Numbered from the stretch's first letter, positions 8,669 to 17,359 are shown. The stretch: DNA of 64,000 nt from Streptomyces sp. PCS3-D2 (GCF_000612545.2 NZ_CP097800.1:2911001-2975000); one strand, 5' to 3'. Notes: generated from the letters alone by a model not told the origin. Numbers and translations are program-made.

Positions 8669-9952
8669 ATGCCTCCCGCTCATACCGGGGCACCCGTCAT
8701 CCCGGGTGCCTCCACCCCGTCGTCCCCCGCACCGGAACCCCTCTCCCCCGGCCGCCCCGGCTATCGCCGGATGACCCTCGCGCTCTTCGCCGCCGGGCTG
8801 GCGACCTTCGCCCTCCTCTACTCCACCCAGGCACTGCTGCCCGCGATCTCCGAGGACCTCCGGGTGACGGCGGGTCAGGCCAGCTGGACGGTGTCCGCGG
8901 CCACCGGCGCCCTCGCGCTGTTCGTCCTGCCGCTGAGCGCCCTGTCCGAGCGGTTCGGCCGCACCCGGATGATGACCTGGTCGATGGCGATCGCCGTCGG
9001 TGTCGCGCTCCTCGTCCCCTTCGCACCGAACCTGGAGTGGCTGGTGGTGCTGCGCGCCGTGCAGGGTGCGGCGATCGCCGGCGTTCCGGCCTCCGCGATG
9101 GCCTACCTGGCGGAGGAGGTCCGGCCGCGGGCCCTGGTGGCCGCGATCGGGCTGTTCGTGGCGGGGAACTCCATCGGCGGCATGAGCGGCCGCCTGGTCA
9201 CCGGCTGGGCGGCGCAGCTGGGAGGCTGGCGGGCCGGTCTGGCCGCCGTCGCCGTGATGGCGCTGGTCTGCGCGGTCGCCTTCCTGGCGATGCTGCCGCG
9301 GGCGCGGTTCTTCCGCCCGGCGTCACTGAACCCGCGCGCGGTGGGCCGTACCGTCGCCGGCCATCTGCGCGATCCGCTGCTGCTGCGGCTGTACGGGATC
9401 GGCGCGCTGTTCATGACCGTCTTCGGCGCGGTCTACACGGTGATCGGCTACCGGCTGGTGGACGAGCCGTTCGGGCTCGGCCAGGGCGTGATCGGTTCGA
9501 TCTTCCTGATCTACCTGGTGGGTACGGTCTCCTCGGCCGCCGCCGGCAGGCTGGTGGCGCGCACGGGGCGGCGCGGTGCGCTGTACCTGGCCGTGACCAC
9601 CACGGCGCTGGGGCTGCTGCTGTCACTGTCGGACTCCCTGGTCGTGGTCGTGCTGGGGCTGGTCCTGATCACGGCGGGCTTCTTCGCGGGGCACGCGGTG
9701 GCCTCGGCCGAGGTGAGCCGGACCGCGAAGACGGGCCGTGCCCAGGCCTCCGCCCTCTACCAGTCGGTGTACTACCTCGGTTCGAGCGCGGGCGGCACCC
9801 TCGGCGCCCTCGCCTATCACGAGGGCGGCTGGGCGGCCACGGTCGGCATCGCGCTGCTCGCGGTGCTCGGCGTCGTGTCGATCACCCTGTACGGCACGCA
9901 CGCGGCCCGCGCACAGCGGCGCATACCGGCTTCCGCGGTGGGCGCGCGCTGA
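8669..9952 (+). CDS. MFS transporter (YnfM/AraJ-like)
   Basis: The protein has 427 residues and about 12 membrane segments. Family features include GLATFALLYSTQALLPAISE in helix 1, TVSAATGALALFVLPLSALS, ERFGRTRMM (the D/E-x-G-R-R/T loop between helices 2 and 3), VQGAAIAGVPASAMAYLAEE, and ARTGRRGAL between helices 8 and 9. The pattern fits exporters that sit beside LysR regulators. ATG 8669 is used because it falls exactly at the predicted transcription start; the longer frame from 8597 would begin upstream of the promoter. Confidence 0.88.
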   Translation: MPPAHTGAPVIPGASTPSSPAPEPLSPGRPGYRRMTLALFAAGLATFALLYSTQALLPAISEDLRVTAGQASWTVSAATGALALFVLPLSALSERFGRTRMMTWSMAIAVGVALLVPFAPNLEWLVVLRAVQGAAIAGVPASAMAYLAEEVRPRALVAAIGLFVAGNSIGGMSGRLVTGWAAQLGGWRAGLAAVAVMALVCAVAFLAMLPRARFFRPASLNPRAVGRTVAGHLRDPLLLRLYGIGALFMTVFGAVYTVIGYRLVDEPFGLGQGVIGSIFLIYLVGTVSSAAAGRLVARTGRRGALYLAVTTTALGLLLSLSDSLVVVVLGLVLITAGFFAGHAVASAEVSRTAKTGRAQASALYQSVYYLGSSAGGTLGALAYHEGGWAATVGIALLAVLGVVSITLYGTHAARAQRRIPASAVGAR

Positions 9953-10042
9953 CCGGCACTTCGCTTCCGCCGGAGGCAACCCCTGCTCGTTTTCCGGGCA
10001 TTCAACACGGAGAACGAAGTGCGGTGAGCAGGGGAGGACCGG

Positions 10043-10756
10043 ATGGGGAAGCGGAGGGCGCGCGCCCGCGCGGGTCGGCGCGCGGCGGTGTGGAGCGGGG
10101 CGGCGGCGCTGGCGCTGCCGCTGGTGGTGGTTGCAGGAGGCGGAACGGCAGAGGCCGCCTCCTGCAACCAGTCCGCCGGGCCGTATCAGCGCCAGGTGGA
10201 GAGGTTCCTGGGACGGCCCGTGGACGGGAGGCAGTCGGCGGCCGACTGCGCGGCCGTCCAAGCGTTCCAGACGCGCCACGGGATCAGTCCGGCCCGGGGC
10301 TATGCCGGACCGCTGACCTGGCGGGCGATGAGCACGATGCTGGCCCAGCGGGCGGCGGACAGCACCCCGAACAGGGCGGGTGACTGCCCGGTGAACCGGG
10401 GTCGGATCGCCTGCGTGGACCTGACGCGGCAGCTCAGCTGGATCCAGGACGGCCCCACGCTGAAGTACGGCCCCGTCCCCGTCCGGACCGGCAAGGCCGG
10501 CACGGAGACCCGGACCGGCCCGAAGAAGATCTACCACCGCAGCATCGACCACTGGTCGACGGTCTACAACGTGTCCATGCCGTACGCCCAGTTCTTCGAC
10601 GGCGGGATCGCCTTCCACTCGACCGCGAAGAGCATGTGGAACCCGCCCGGTTCGGGGGGCTGCGTGAACATGCGGCCCGCCGACGCCAAGGCGTACTGGA
10701 ACCTGCTGGGCAAGGGCGAGGACGTCTACGTATACGGCCGCAAGCCGGGTACGTAG
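10043..10756 (+). CDS. Secreted L,D-transpeptidase (YkuD domain) with peptidoglycan-binding domain
   Basis: The protein has 237 residues. A strong GGGGAGG lies 5 nt before ATG 10043. The signal peptide ends near GGTAEAA/SCNQ. A small peptidoglycan-binding domain follows (YQRQVERFLG, CAAVQAFQTRHGISPARGYA). The YkuD domain begins at about residue 125 and ends with IAFHST...SGGCVNM, which holds the catalytic His and Cys. It would form 3-3 crosslinks or attach proteins in the wall. Extra cysteines (CNQ, DCAAV, GDCPV, IACVD) suggest disulphides. It resembles the second L,D-transpeptidase at 35.9-36.7 kb in catalytic domain only. Confidence 0.9.
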   Translation: MGKRRARARAGRRAAVWSGAAALALPLVVVAGGGTAEAASCNQSAGPYQRQVERFLGRPVDGRQSAADCAAVQAFQTRHGISPARGYAGPLTWRAMSTMLAQRAADSTPNRAGDCPVNRGRIACVDLTRQLSWIQDGPTLKYGPVPVRTGKAGTETRTGPKKIYHRSIDHWSTVYNVSMPYAQFFDGGIAFHSTAKSMWNPPGSGGCVNMRPADAKAYWNLLGKGEDVYVYGRKPGT

Positions 10757-10758
10757 CC

Positions 10759-12117
10759 TCAGGCGGGCGCGCCGGCCGGAGCCGGGGCGGCCGCGGCCAG
10801 GGCGTCCAACCTGCGCAGGCTGGCGCGGCGTTGGGCCAGGGACAGGCCGGCCACCGCCGCCCCCAGGGCGATCCAGCCGGCCGGGCCGGCGACCATCACC
10901 ACGCCGGTGAGCAGCAGCGGGCCCGCGGTCTTCTGCACGGACTGCGCCATACCGGCCACGCCCAGGTACGAGGCGCGCGCCTCCGGGGGCGCGAGGGACA
11001 CGGCGAGCTCCCAGGAACTCACCGAGCGCATCAGCTCGGCCGCGGTGGCCAGCACCGCCGCGGCGAGCAGGGCCGCCGAGGCGCCCCAGGCCCCGCCTCC
11101 GGTCGCGGCGGCCAGGAGGGCGCAGCACAGGAGCGTGGTCATCCCGTAGAGGGCGACCGCTCCGGCCGCCCGGCGCGGGCCCGGGACCCTGGCCGACACG
11201 CGTAGCTGGAGGACGACGACGAGCACGGTGTTGATGACGAGGAAGGCCGGGATCAGTTCGTGCGGCGCGCTGGTACGGCTCACCAGCCACAACGGGATGC
11301 CGATGCCCAGGATCGAGTCGTCGAGGTTCATCGGGATGTCCAGGAGGACGAACCGGAGGTAGCCGCGGTCGCGCCAGGGGCTCGGCCCCCCGGCCGGGGC
11401 CGCGCCGGGGGCCTTCGGGGCGCCTGCGGGCGCGGCGGCGGGCGCGGCGGCTCCGGCGGCGGGCGGGGCGACGAGCCCGCGGCCGCGTGGCTCCCGGGTG
11501 CGCCACACCAGGGCGGCGGCCACGAGGAACGACAGCGCGTTCGCCAGGATGAGCACGTGGTAGGCGCCGCGGGTGCCGACGGCGAGGCCGATGGCGGCGA
11601 GGCCCGCGCCGAGCGCGTAACCGGCGTTCGCCGAACTGCGCGACAGCGCCTGATAGGTGGCGCGCCGCTCGCCCGCGACGCGGGTGGCGAAGAGCATCTC
11701 CAGGGTCTTGGCCGCCCGGTCCCCGAGGTGGGTGACGGCCACCGCGGCCAGCAGCAGCGCGAAGTCGCTGACGACGAGCAGCAGGCAGAGGGTGACCAGG
11801 CGCAGCAGGTGGGCGCCGATCAGTAGGGAGCGCACGGGGAAGCGGTCGGCGAGGTGGCCCGCCAGGGGCGAGCCGGCGATGCCCGCGACCCCGGACGCGC
11901 CGAGCAGCAGGCCGAGCTGGCCGGCGTCGAGACCGATGACGAAGGTGAAGTAGAGGACGCAGGCAGCGGCCCAGACGCCGGTGCCGGCCCGGTCCAGCGA
12001 CTGGGCGAGCAGCATGATCCGCGCGTCGCGGCCGCCGGGCGGCCGCCTCAGCTGCGCCACCAGGCCGGGTTCCCGCTCTCCCCGCCGTGCCTTCCGGATC
12101 TCCCCGCCGCGCCGCAT
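10759..12117 (-). CDS. MFS transporter (drug exporter-like)
   Basis: The protein has 452 residues. ATG 12117 has GGGGAGG 6 nt upstream, so it is preferred over the TTG at 12144. About 12 hydrophobic segments occur, beginning MLLAQSLDRAGTGVWAAACV. The loop GHLADRFPVRSLL between helices 2 and 3 matches the MFS signature. A Pro/Ala-rich cytoplasmic linker near residue 220-250 joins the two halves. Its stop is 3 nt past the L,D-transpeptidase stop, so the two genes are convergent. Perfect palindromes right behind the start suggest tight repression, probably by a MarR-type protein encoded elsewhere. Confidence 0.85.
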   Translation of the reverse strand: MRRGGEIRKARRGEREPGLVAQLRRPPGGRDARIMLLAQSLDRAGTGVWAAACVLYFTFVIGLDAGQLGLLLGASGVAGIAGSPLAGHLADRFPVRSLLIGAHLLRLVTLCLLLVVSDFALLLAAVAVTHLGDRAAKTLEMLFATRVAGERRATYQALSRSSANAGYALGAGLAAIGLAVGTRGAYHVLILANALSFLVAAALVWRTREPRGRGLVAPPAAGAAAPAAAPAGAPKAPGAAPAGGPSPWRDRGYLRFVLLDIPMNLDDSILGIGIPLWLVSRTSAPHELIPAFLVINTVLVVVLQLRVSARVPGPRRAAGAVALYGMTTLLCCALLAAATGGGAWGASAALLAAAVLATAAELMRSVSSWELAVSLAPPEARASYLGVAGMAQSVQKTAGPLLLTGVVMVAGPAGWIALGAAVAGLSLAQRRASLRRLDALAAAAPAPAGAPA

Positions 12118-12144
12118 CCCAGGCCTCCCCGCCCACCGAACCAA

Positions 12145-12164
12145 GTATCTCGACGTCGAGATAC
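12145..12164. promoter_or_regulatory. 20-bp perfect palindrome at the MFS promoter
   Basis: GTATCTCGACGTCGAGATAC is perfectly symmetrical and lies 27 bp upstream of the MFS start. It looks like a MarR-type operator. A second site with the same core (TTGACGTCAA in place of TCGACGTCGA) lies 42 bp further on. Confidence 0.7.
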
Positions 12165-12186
12165 AGGGGAAGCCTGCCCGATGTTA

Positions 12187-12202
12187 ATCTTGACGTCAAG
12201 AT
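12187..12202. promoter_or_regulatory. Second palindrome between MFS and sigma genes
   Basis: ATCTTGACGTCAAGAT is a perfect 16-bp palindrome, followed by a weaker copy near 12202-12218. It is almost identical to the site before mdh at 62237-62252. It could serve either the MFS gene or the sigma factor gene. Confidence 0.65.
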
Positions 12203-12306
12203 ACTTGATGTCGATGTACCTGGGCGGTCACGCGCTTCCCGCTGCCGCTGTCGGAGCCCTCGGGTAGATTCCGAAACAGCCACGAACACCAGGGGGATGC
12301 ACCGAC

Positions 12307-13317
12307 ATGAGCGACCTCGCCACCACCAGCAGCGACCTCGATGCGGCGATGGACCGATACCGGGTGGAGCTCACGGGCTACTGCTACCGGATGCTCGGCT
12401 CCGCCTTCGACGCCGAGGACGCGGTGCAGGACACCTACGTCCGCGCCTGGCGCAGTCACGCGAAGTTCGAGGGCCGCTCCTCACTGCGGTCGTGGCTCTA
12501 CCGGATCGCCACGAACGTCTGCCTGGACCTGCTGAACGCCGGGAACAAGCGGGCCCGCCCGATGGACCTGACCGCTCCTCAGCACCAGTCCTCCGCCGTG
12601 CTCAACCAGCGGCCCGAGGTGACCTGGCTGGAGCCGGTCCCGGACGCCCGGGTGCTGCCGCAGACCGCGGACCCGGCCGAGATGGCGCTCGCGAAGGAGT
12701 CCGTCCGGCTGGCCTTCGTCGCGGCCCTCCAGCACCTGCCGGCCAAGCAGCGCGCGGTGCTCATCCTGCGCGAGGTACTGGCCTGGAAGGCGGACGAGGT
12801 CGCGCAGCTGCTGGACACCACGGTGGCGTCGGTGAACAGCGCGCTCCAGCGGGCGCGGGCCACGCTCGCCGGGCAGCGGCTCCGCGCGAGCGAGTCGGCC
12901 GACCCGCTGGACGCGGAGCAGGCGAAGCTGCTGGAGCAGTACCTCGCCGCCTTCGAGTCCTACGACATCTCCCGCCTCACCGCGCTCCTGCACGAGGACG
13001 CCATCATGTCCATGCCGCCGTTCGACCTGTGGCTGCAGGGCACGACGGACATCGCCGCGTGGCACCTGGGCCAGGGCATCGGCTGCAAGGGCTCCCGCCT
13101 GGTCCCGACGACCGCGAACGGCATGCCGGCCTTCGGCCAGTACCGGCCGCGCGAGGACGGCCTTCCCGGGCACACCCCGTGGGCGCTGCAGGTGCTGGAG
13201 GTCTCAGACGGCCGGATCGTCGGCCTCAACGCCTTCCTCGACACGGCCCGGTGGTTCCCGCTGTTCGGCCTCCCCGAGCAGCTCGACGAGTCCTACGAGG
13301 TCCAGCAGGGCGCGTAG
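12307..13317 (+). CDS. ECF sigma factor with C-terminal SnoaL-like domain (SigX5/SigG-type)
   Basis: The protein has 336 residues. Region 2 covers about residues 19-80 (GYCYRMLGSAFDAEDAVQDT, YVRAWRSHAKFEGRSSLRSW, LYRIATNVCLDLL). Region 4 covers about 130-190 (LQHLPAKQRAVLILREVLAW, KADEVAQLLDTTVASVNSAL, QRARATL). A tail of about 130 residues contains LDAEQAKLLEQYLAAFESYD, LTALLHEDAIMSMPPF and DGRIVGLNAFLD, a SnoaL-like fold. In sigma factors of this kind the tail controls activity in place of an anti-sigma factor. No anti-sigma gene is adjacent. The 3' end overlaps the STAS gene on the other strand. Confidence 0.92.
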   Translation: MSDLATTSSDLDAAMDRYRVELTGYCYRMLGSAFDAEDAVQDTYVRAWRSHAKFEGRSSLRSWLYRIATNVCLDLLNAGNKRARPMDLTAPQHQSSAVLNQRPEVTWLEPVPDARVLPQTADPAEMALAKESVRLAFVAALQHLPAKQRAVLILREVLAWKADEVAQLLDTTVASVNSALQRARATLAGQRLRASESADPLDAEQAKLLEQYLAAFESYDISRLTALLHEDAIMSMPPFDLWLQGTTDIAAWHLGQGIGCKGSRLVPTTANGMPAFGQYRPREDGLPGHTPWALQVLEVSDGRIVGLNAFLDTARWFPLFGLPEQLDESYEVQQGA

Positions 13318-13539
13318 GGCGGGCGCGGCACCGGTCACCCGCAGCGGACGCCCCCGCGCGGTCAGTCGCAGCCGGGCCAGCACCTCCACGGCGCCCAGGC
13401 CCGGGGCGGTGACGGCCCGCGCATCGCACTCCACCGCGCGGGCCCCGCCCTCGTAGAGGCGGGCCAGGCGCGCACACAGCGTCGCGGCGTCAGGGGCGGT
13501 CGGAGCGGGTCCGGGCAGCACGAGTCGGGTGATCTCCAC
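13204..13539 (-). CDS. STAS domain-containing protein
   Basis: The protein has 111 residues from GTG 13539, with GGAGGAG about 10 nt upstream. Core sequence: EITRLVLPGPAPTAPDAATL, then ARAVECDARAVTAPGLGAVE, VLARLRLTARGRPLRVTGA and LRALLDLVGLVELL. This has the beta-alpha pattern of STAS domains, including the D-x-x-x-V-x-x-x-G-L-x-A segment. It may be an anti-anti-sigma-like or lipid-binding (MlaB-like) protein. The last third overlaps the sigma factor gene by 114 bp in antisense, with both frames apparently coding. The neighbour relation suggests, but does not show, a regulatory link. Confidence 0.65.
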   Translation of the reverse strand: MEITRLVLPGPAPTAPDAATLCARLARLYEGGARAVECDARAVTAPGLGAVEVLARLRLTARGRPLRVTGAAPALRALLDLVGLVELLGEAEQREPPGRVEEGVEADDPAV

Positions 13540-13634
13540 GAGGGGATGACTCCTCCGCCCACCGGATTTCATCGGTACGACCGGACACTGGCCTGACGCC
13601 CCCGCCCGGTCGAGGCCCTGCCTCGGCTCGGAGG

Positions 13635-14225
13635 TCAGGGACGGGGGAAGCCGGAGGTGTCGATCGCCACGCCGAAGGGCTCCGGCAGCTTGACGGTCTC
13701 GCCGAACTTGCCCGACCAGAGCAGGCGGTACGTGCCGTTCGCGGGCTCGCCGTACAAGTGGATCGCGGGCTCTCCCGTCGCGTGCGGGTCGATGAGCAGA
13801 TACAGCGGGATACCCGCGGCGGCGTAACCGTGGAGCTTGGCGACGCGGTCGTTGACCGCATTCGACTTCGAGGTGATCTCGACGACGAGTTCGGCTGCGG
13901 CCCCCGGGACGTAGTTGGCGTCCTCCAGGACCACCTCGTCGGGTGCCACCACCAGGTCCGGAATGAACAGACCGCTACGGGACGGGACTGCCACGTTGAG
14001 GGTTTGGTAGATCTCGCAGTCCGGCGGCAGCACGGACATCAGTGCCCGCTGCACCTTGACGGCGATGTAGTTGTGATGGTTGACGGGCGGTGGTGCCACG
14101 GTGATGATCCCCTCGATGATCTCCACCCTGCAGCCCTCGGGCCAGTCCGACTCCTCCCAGAGGCGGACGAGGCGCTCCCAGCTGTCGCCGCCCTGCGGCT
14201 CCTGCTGGACGGTGAGTGCGCTCAT
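13635..14225 (-). CDS. Uma2 family endonuclease-like protein (DUF820)
   Basis: The protein has 196 residues. It has the Uma2/DUF820 PD-(D/E)xK-like pattern: VEIIEGIITVAPPPVNHHNY, a middle SRSGLFIPDLVVAPDE and AAELVVEITSKSNAVNDRVA, then KLHGYAAAGIPLYLLIDP. The Asp of PDLVV and the Glu-x-x-Ser-Lys of VEITSKS are the expected metal site. Such genes are frequent in Streptomyces and cyanobacteria; their biological role is not settled. It lies downstream of a strong terminator that separates it from the deoA operon. Confidence 0.88.
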   Translation of the reverse strand: MSALTVQQEPQGGDSWERLVRLWEESDWPEGCRVEIIEGIITVAPPPVNHHNYIAVKVQRALMSVLPPDCEIYQTLNVAVPSRSGLFIPDLVVAPDEVVLEDANYVPGAAAELVVEITSKSNAVNDRVAKLHGYAAAGIPLYLLIDPHATGEPAIHLYGEPANGTYRLLWSGKFGETVKLPEPFGVAIDTSGFPRP

Positions 14226-14266
14226 GGTGTGCTCCTCAATCGGTTCGTCACCGATCCCAGCATGCC

Positions 14267-14300
14267 GAACGGGACCGGTGGGGGTCCACCGGTCCCGTTC
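14267..14300. terminator. Terminator of the deoA transcript
   Basis: A perfect 14-bp stem (GAACGGGACCGGTG, 14267-14280, with 14287-14300) encloses a 6-nt loop. It sits 22 bp after the deoA stop and before the Uma2-type gene on the same strand. Confidence 0.8.
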
Positions 14301-14321
14301 ACCCGAAGGGGAAGCCGCAGG

Positions 14322-15599
14322 TCAGGCGATGCGGTCCAGAACGATCGGCGTGGCGGAGAAGGCCGTGCCCGCCGCGGCGATGTCGAAGGAGCCGTCCAGC
14401 GCCGCCAGGGCGTAGTCGAACTTCTCCGGAGTGTCGGTGTGCAGCGTCATCAGCGGCTGGCCGGCCGTGACGGTGTCGCCCGGCTTCGCGTGCAGCTCGA
14501 TGCCGGCGCCCGCCTGCACCGGGTCCTCCTTGCGGGCGCGGCCCGCACCGAGGCGCCACGCGCCGACGCCGACACCGTAGGCGTCCAGGCGGGTCAGCAC
14601 ACCCGACTCCGGGGCGGTGACGACGTGCTGTTCGCGGGCGACGGGCAGAGCCGCGTCCGGGTCGCCGCCCTGGGCCGCGATCATCCGGCGCCAGTGGTCC
14701 ATCGCGGAGCCGTCGGCCAGGGCCTTCGCCGGGTCGGCGTCCTTGATGCCGGCCGCGTCCAGCATCTCCTTGGCCAGCGCGATGGTCAGCTCGACGACGT
14801 CGGCGGGGCCGCCGCCCGCGAGCACCTCGACCGACTCGCGGACTTCGAGGGCGTTTCCTGCGGTCAGACCGAGCGGGGTGGACATGTCGGTGAGGAGCGC
14901 GACCGTCTTGACGCCCGAGTCGGTGCCGAGACCGACCATGGTGCGCGCCAGCTCGCGCGCGTCCTCGATGTTCTTCATGAAGGCGCCGGTGCCGACCTTG
15001 ACGTCCAGGACGAGCGAGCCCGTACCCTCGGCGATCTTCTTCGACATGATCGAGGAGGCGATCAGCGGGATGGCCTCGACGGTGCCGGTGACGTCGCGCA
15101 GCGCGTACAGCTTCTTGTCGGCCGGGGCCAGCCCGTCGCCGGCCGCGCAGATGACCGCGCCGGTGGTGTCGAGGACGTGCATCATCTCCTCGTTGGAGAG
15201 CAGCGCGCGCCAGCCCGGGATGGACTCCAGCTTGTCGAGGGTGCCGCCGGTGTGGCCGAGGCCGCGGCCCGAGAGCTGCGGCACGGCCGCGCCGCACGCG
15301 GCGACGAGCGGGGCCAGCGGGAGGGTGATCTTGTCGCCGACGCCGCCCGTGGAGTGCTTGTCGGCGGTCGGGCGGGACAGGGCGTCGAAGTTCATGCGCT
15401 CGCCGGAGGCGATCATCGCCGCGGTCCAGCGGGCGATCTCGGTCCGGTTCATGCCGTTGAGCAGGATGGCCATGGCCAGGGCGGACATCTGCTCGTCGGC
15501 CACGACGCCGCGGGTGTAGGCGTCGATGACCCAGTCGATCTGCTCGGGGCTCAGCTCACCGCGGTCCCGCTTGGTCCGGATGACGGAGATGACGTCCAT
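14322..15599 (-). CDS. deoA: Thymidine phosphorylase
   Basis: The protein has 425 residues, normal for the family. It cleaves thymidine or deoxyuridine with phosphate to the base and deoxyribose 1-phosphate. Motifs: IRTKRDRGELSPEQIDWVID at the N-terminus, DKHSTGGVGDKITLPLAP (phosphate-binding), GRGLGHTGGTLDKLESIPGW (the family signature), then KIAEGTGSLVLDVKVGTGAFMK in two pieces around residues 190-215. It follows cdd on the same strand after 102 bp and has its own copy of the nucleoside-regulon palindrome in that gap. Confidence 0.97.
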   Translation of the reverse strand: MDVISVIRTKRDRGELSPEQIDWVIDAYTRGVVADEQMSALAMAILLNGMNRTEIARWTAAMIASGERMNFDALSRPTADKHSTGGVGDKITLPLAPLVAACGAAVPQLSGRGLGHTGGTLDKLESIPGWRALLSNEEMMHVLDTTGAVICAAGDGLAPADKKLYALRDVTGTVEAIPLIASSIMSKKIAEGTGSLVLDVKVGTGAFMKNIEDARELARTMVGLGTDSGVKTVALLTDMSTPLGLTAGNALEVRESVEVLAGGGPADVVELTIALAKEMLDAAGIKDADPAKALADGSAMDHWRRMIAAQGGDPDAALPVAREQHVVTAPESGVLTRLDAYGVGVGAWRLGAGRARKEDPVQAGAGIELHAKPGDTVTAGQPLMTLHTDTPEKFDYALAALDGSFDIAAAGTAFSATPIVLDRIA

Positions 15600-15612
15600 G
15601 AGGTGCTTCCTT

Positions 15613-15624
15613 CTACGCGCATAG
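15613..15624. promoter_or_regulatory. Nucleoside-regulon palindrome before deoA
   Basis: CTACGCGCATAG differs from the CTACGCGCGTAG consensus at one base. It lies 13 bp before the deoA start, in the gap between cdd and deoA. Confidence 0.65.
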
Positions 15625-15701
15625 AGAGAGGGAGGGAGGTGTTCGGGGAACGGAAGGGCGACGGCCCTCCGCCCGGCAGGGGCGAAGGGCCGTCGACACG
15701 G

Positions 15702-16100
15702 CTATCTCAGGTGATCGGGCCCGAAGGCCTGCGGCAGCATCGCCGCGAGCGGCAGGACCCCGTCCGGGGTGTCCACCAGCAGCTCGTCCCCGCCGAACTC
15801 GTACAGCAGTTGGCGGCACCGCCCGCACGGCACGAGGATCTGGCCCTTGCCGTCCACGCACGTGAAGTGCGTGAGGCGGCCGCCGCCGGTCGCCTGGAGG
15901 GAGGAGACCAGACCGCACTCGGCGCACAGGCCCAGCCCGTAGCTCGCGTTCTCGACGTTGCAGCCGGTCACGACGCGGCCGTCGTCCACGAGCGCGGCGA
16001 CCCCGACCGGGAAACCCGAGTAGGGGGCGTACGCCCGGGTCATCGCTTCCCGGGCGTGCGTCCGCAGGACGTCCCAGTCCACCTCGTGCCCCGCGGTCAC
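15702..16100 (-). CDS. cdd: Cytidine deaminase
   Basis: The protein has 132 residues. It converts cytidine and deoxycytidine to uridine and deoxyuridine. The zinc site is complete: GCNVENASYGLGLCAECGLV supplies Cys-Ala-Glu, and LVPCGRCRQLLYEFG supplies the two later cysteines. The N-terminal YAPYSGFPVGVAALVDDGRV is typical of the small tetrameric class. The GTG start overlaps the permease stop by 4 nt (GTGA), so it is translationally coupled to the transporter. Its product feeds uridine and deoxyuridine salvage through deoA. Confidence 0.96.
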   Translation of the reverse strand: MTAGHEVDWDVLRTHAREAMTRAYAPYSGFPVGVAALVDDGRVVTGCNVENASYGLGLCAECGLVSSLQATGGGRLTHFTCVDGKGQILVPCGRCRQLLYEFGGDELLVDTPDGVLPLAAMLPQAFGPDHLR

Positions 16101-17359
16101 TTGCCCTGGCCCTTGCGGTACGGCATGCCGTCCGCCTTGGGCATCCGCAGGCGCTGTGCCGACAGGGCGAGCACGAGCAGCGTGGTCAGGTACGGGGCCG
16201 CGTCGACGAACTGGCTCGGCACCGAGTCGGTCACCGCGTACCAGACGAACAGCAGCGCGGCGAAGACCGCCGCGATGCCGGCCTGGAGGTACTTCTTCTT
16301 GTAGAGCTGCCAGGCACAGACGATGACCAGCAGGATCGCGATCAGCAGCAGCATGGCGTGGACGTTCTCGGCGCCACCGCGCAGCTTGAGGCTGTCGATG
16401 AAGCCGAACAGGCCGGCGCCCATCGCCATGCCGCCCGGCATCCAGTTACCGAAGATCATCGCGGCGAGACCGATGTAGCCGCGGCCGCCGGTCTGGCCCT
16501 CCTGGTAGATGGGGCTGGCGACCTCGGACAGGTACACGCCGCCGAGGCCCGCGAGGGCGCCCGAGACGATCACGGCGATGTACTTGTACTTGTAGACGTT
16601 GACGCCGAGGGACTCGGCGGCGATCGGGTTCTCGCCGCAGGAGCGCAGGCGCAGACCGAAGGAGGTCCGCCACAGCGCCCACCAGGTGGCGGGGATCAGC
16701 AGCAGGGCCACGATGGTCAGCAGCGAGATCTCGGTGATCAGACCGCCGATCACGCCGCCGAGGTCCGAGACGAAGAACCAGTGCTTGGCCTGGAGGTCGG
16801 CCATCCAGTCCGACAGCCCCGGAATGGTGATCTTGGTGATCGGCTCCACCTGCGGGGACTGCTTGGAGGAGCCGCCCGGCGCCTCGGCGAACGTGAAGTT
16901 CGACAGGTACTGGGTGAAGCCCAGCGCCAGGATGTTGATGGCCACACCGGAGACGATGTGGTTGACGTTGAACGTGACGGTGATGATCGCGTGCAGCAGG
17001 CCGCCGACGGCGCCGCCGGCGATGCCGACCAGGACACCGGTCCAGGGGCCCCACTGGTAGCCGGCCCAGGCACCGAACCAGGTGCCGAGGATCATCATGC
17101 CTTCGAGGCCGATGTTGACGACGCCCGCGCGCTCGGCCCACAGGCCGCCGAGACCGGCGAGGCCGATCGGCACGGCGAGGGAGAGGGCGCCGGACACCTG
17201 GCCCACGGAGGTCAGGTCGTTGGCCCCGGAGACCAGGCGGACCAGCGAGACCAGCGCGAGGCCGGCCGCGACGATCAGCAGCATCCAGGGAAGGGTGAGC
17301 TTCTTGCGGCCGCCCGGCGCGGGTGCCGCCTTCTTCGTGGAAACGGTGCTGGCGCTCAC
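16097..17359 (-). CDS. Nucleoside ABC transporter permease 2
   Basis: The protein has 420 residues and about ten membrane segments. It belongs to the branched-chain-amino-acid/sugar type permease family (BPD_transp_2). Family sequences include SLAVPIGLAGLGGLWAERAG, VVNIGLEGMMILGTWFGA and GENPIAAESLGVNVYKYKYI, then VSGALAGLGGVYLSE. It is the partner of the permease encoded just upstream. A basic, proline-containing N-terminus precedes helix 1. It has 4-nt overlaps (GTGA) with both neighbours. Confidence 0.93.
   Translation of the reverse strand: MSASTVSTKKAAPAPGGRKKLTLPWMLLIVAAGLALVSLVRLVSGANDLTSVGQVSGALSLAVPIGLAGLGGLWAERAGVVNIGLEGMMILGTWFGAWAGYQWGPWTGVLVGIAGGAVGGLLHAIITVTFNVNHIVSGVAINILALGFTQYLSNFTFAEAPGGSSKQSPQVEPITKITIPGLSDWMADLQAKHWFFVSDLGGVIGGLITEISLLTIVALLLIPATWWALWRTSFGLRLRSCGENPIAAESLGVNVYKYKYIAVIVSGALAGLGGVYLSEVASPIYQEGQTGGRGYIGLAAMIFGNWMPGGMAMGAGLFGFIDSLKLRGGAENVHAMLLLIAILLVIVCAWQLYKKKYLQAGIAAVFAALLFVWYAVTDSVPSQFVDAAPYLTTLLVLALSAQRLRMPKADGMPYRKGQGK

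Noticed and set aside
9623-12289. 888-residue open frame on the minus strand
   Set aside because: Composition is Arg/Pro/Gly-rich without domain resemblance and it overlaps the MFS and L,D-transpeptidase genes; it is a GC-rich shadow frame.
13758-16304. 848-residue plus-strand frame opposite deoA and cdd
   Set aside because: Antisense shadow, no recognisable domain.
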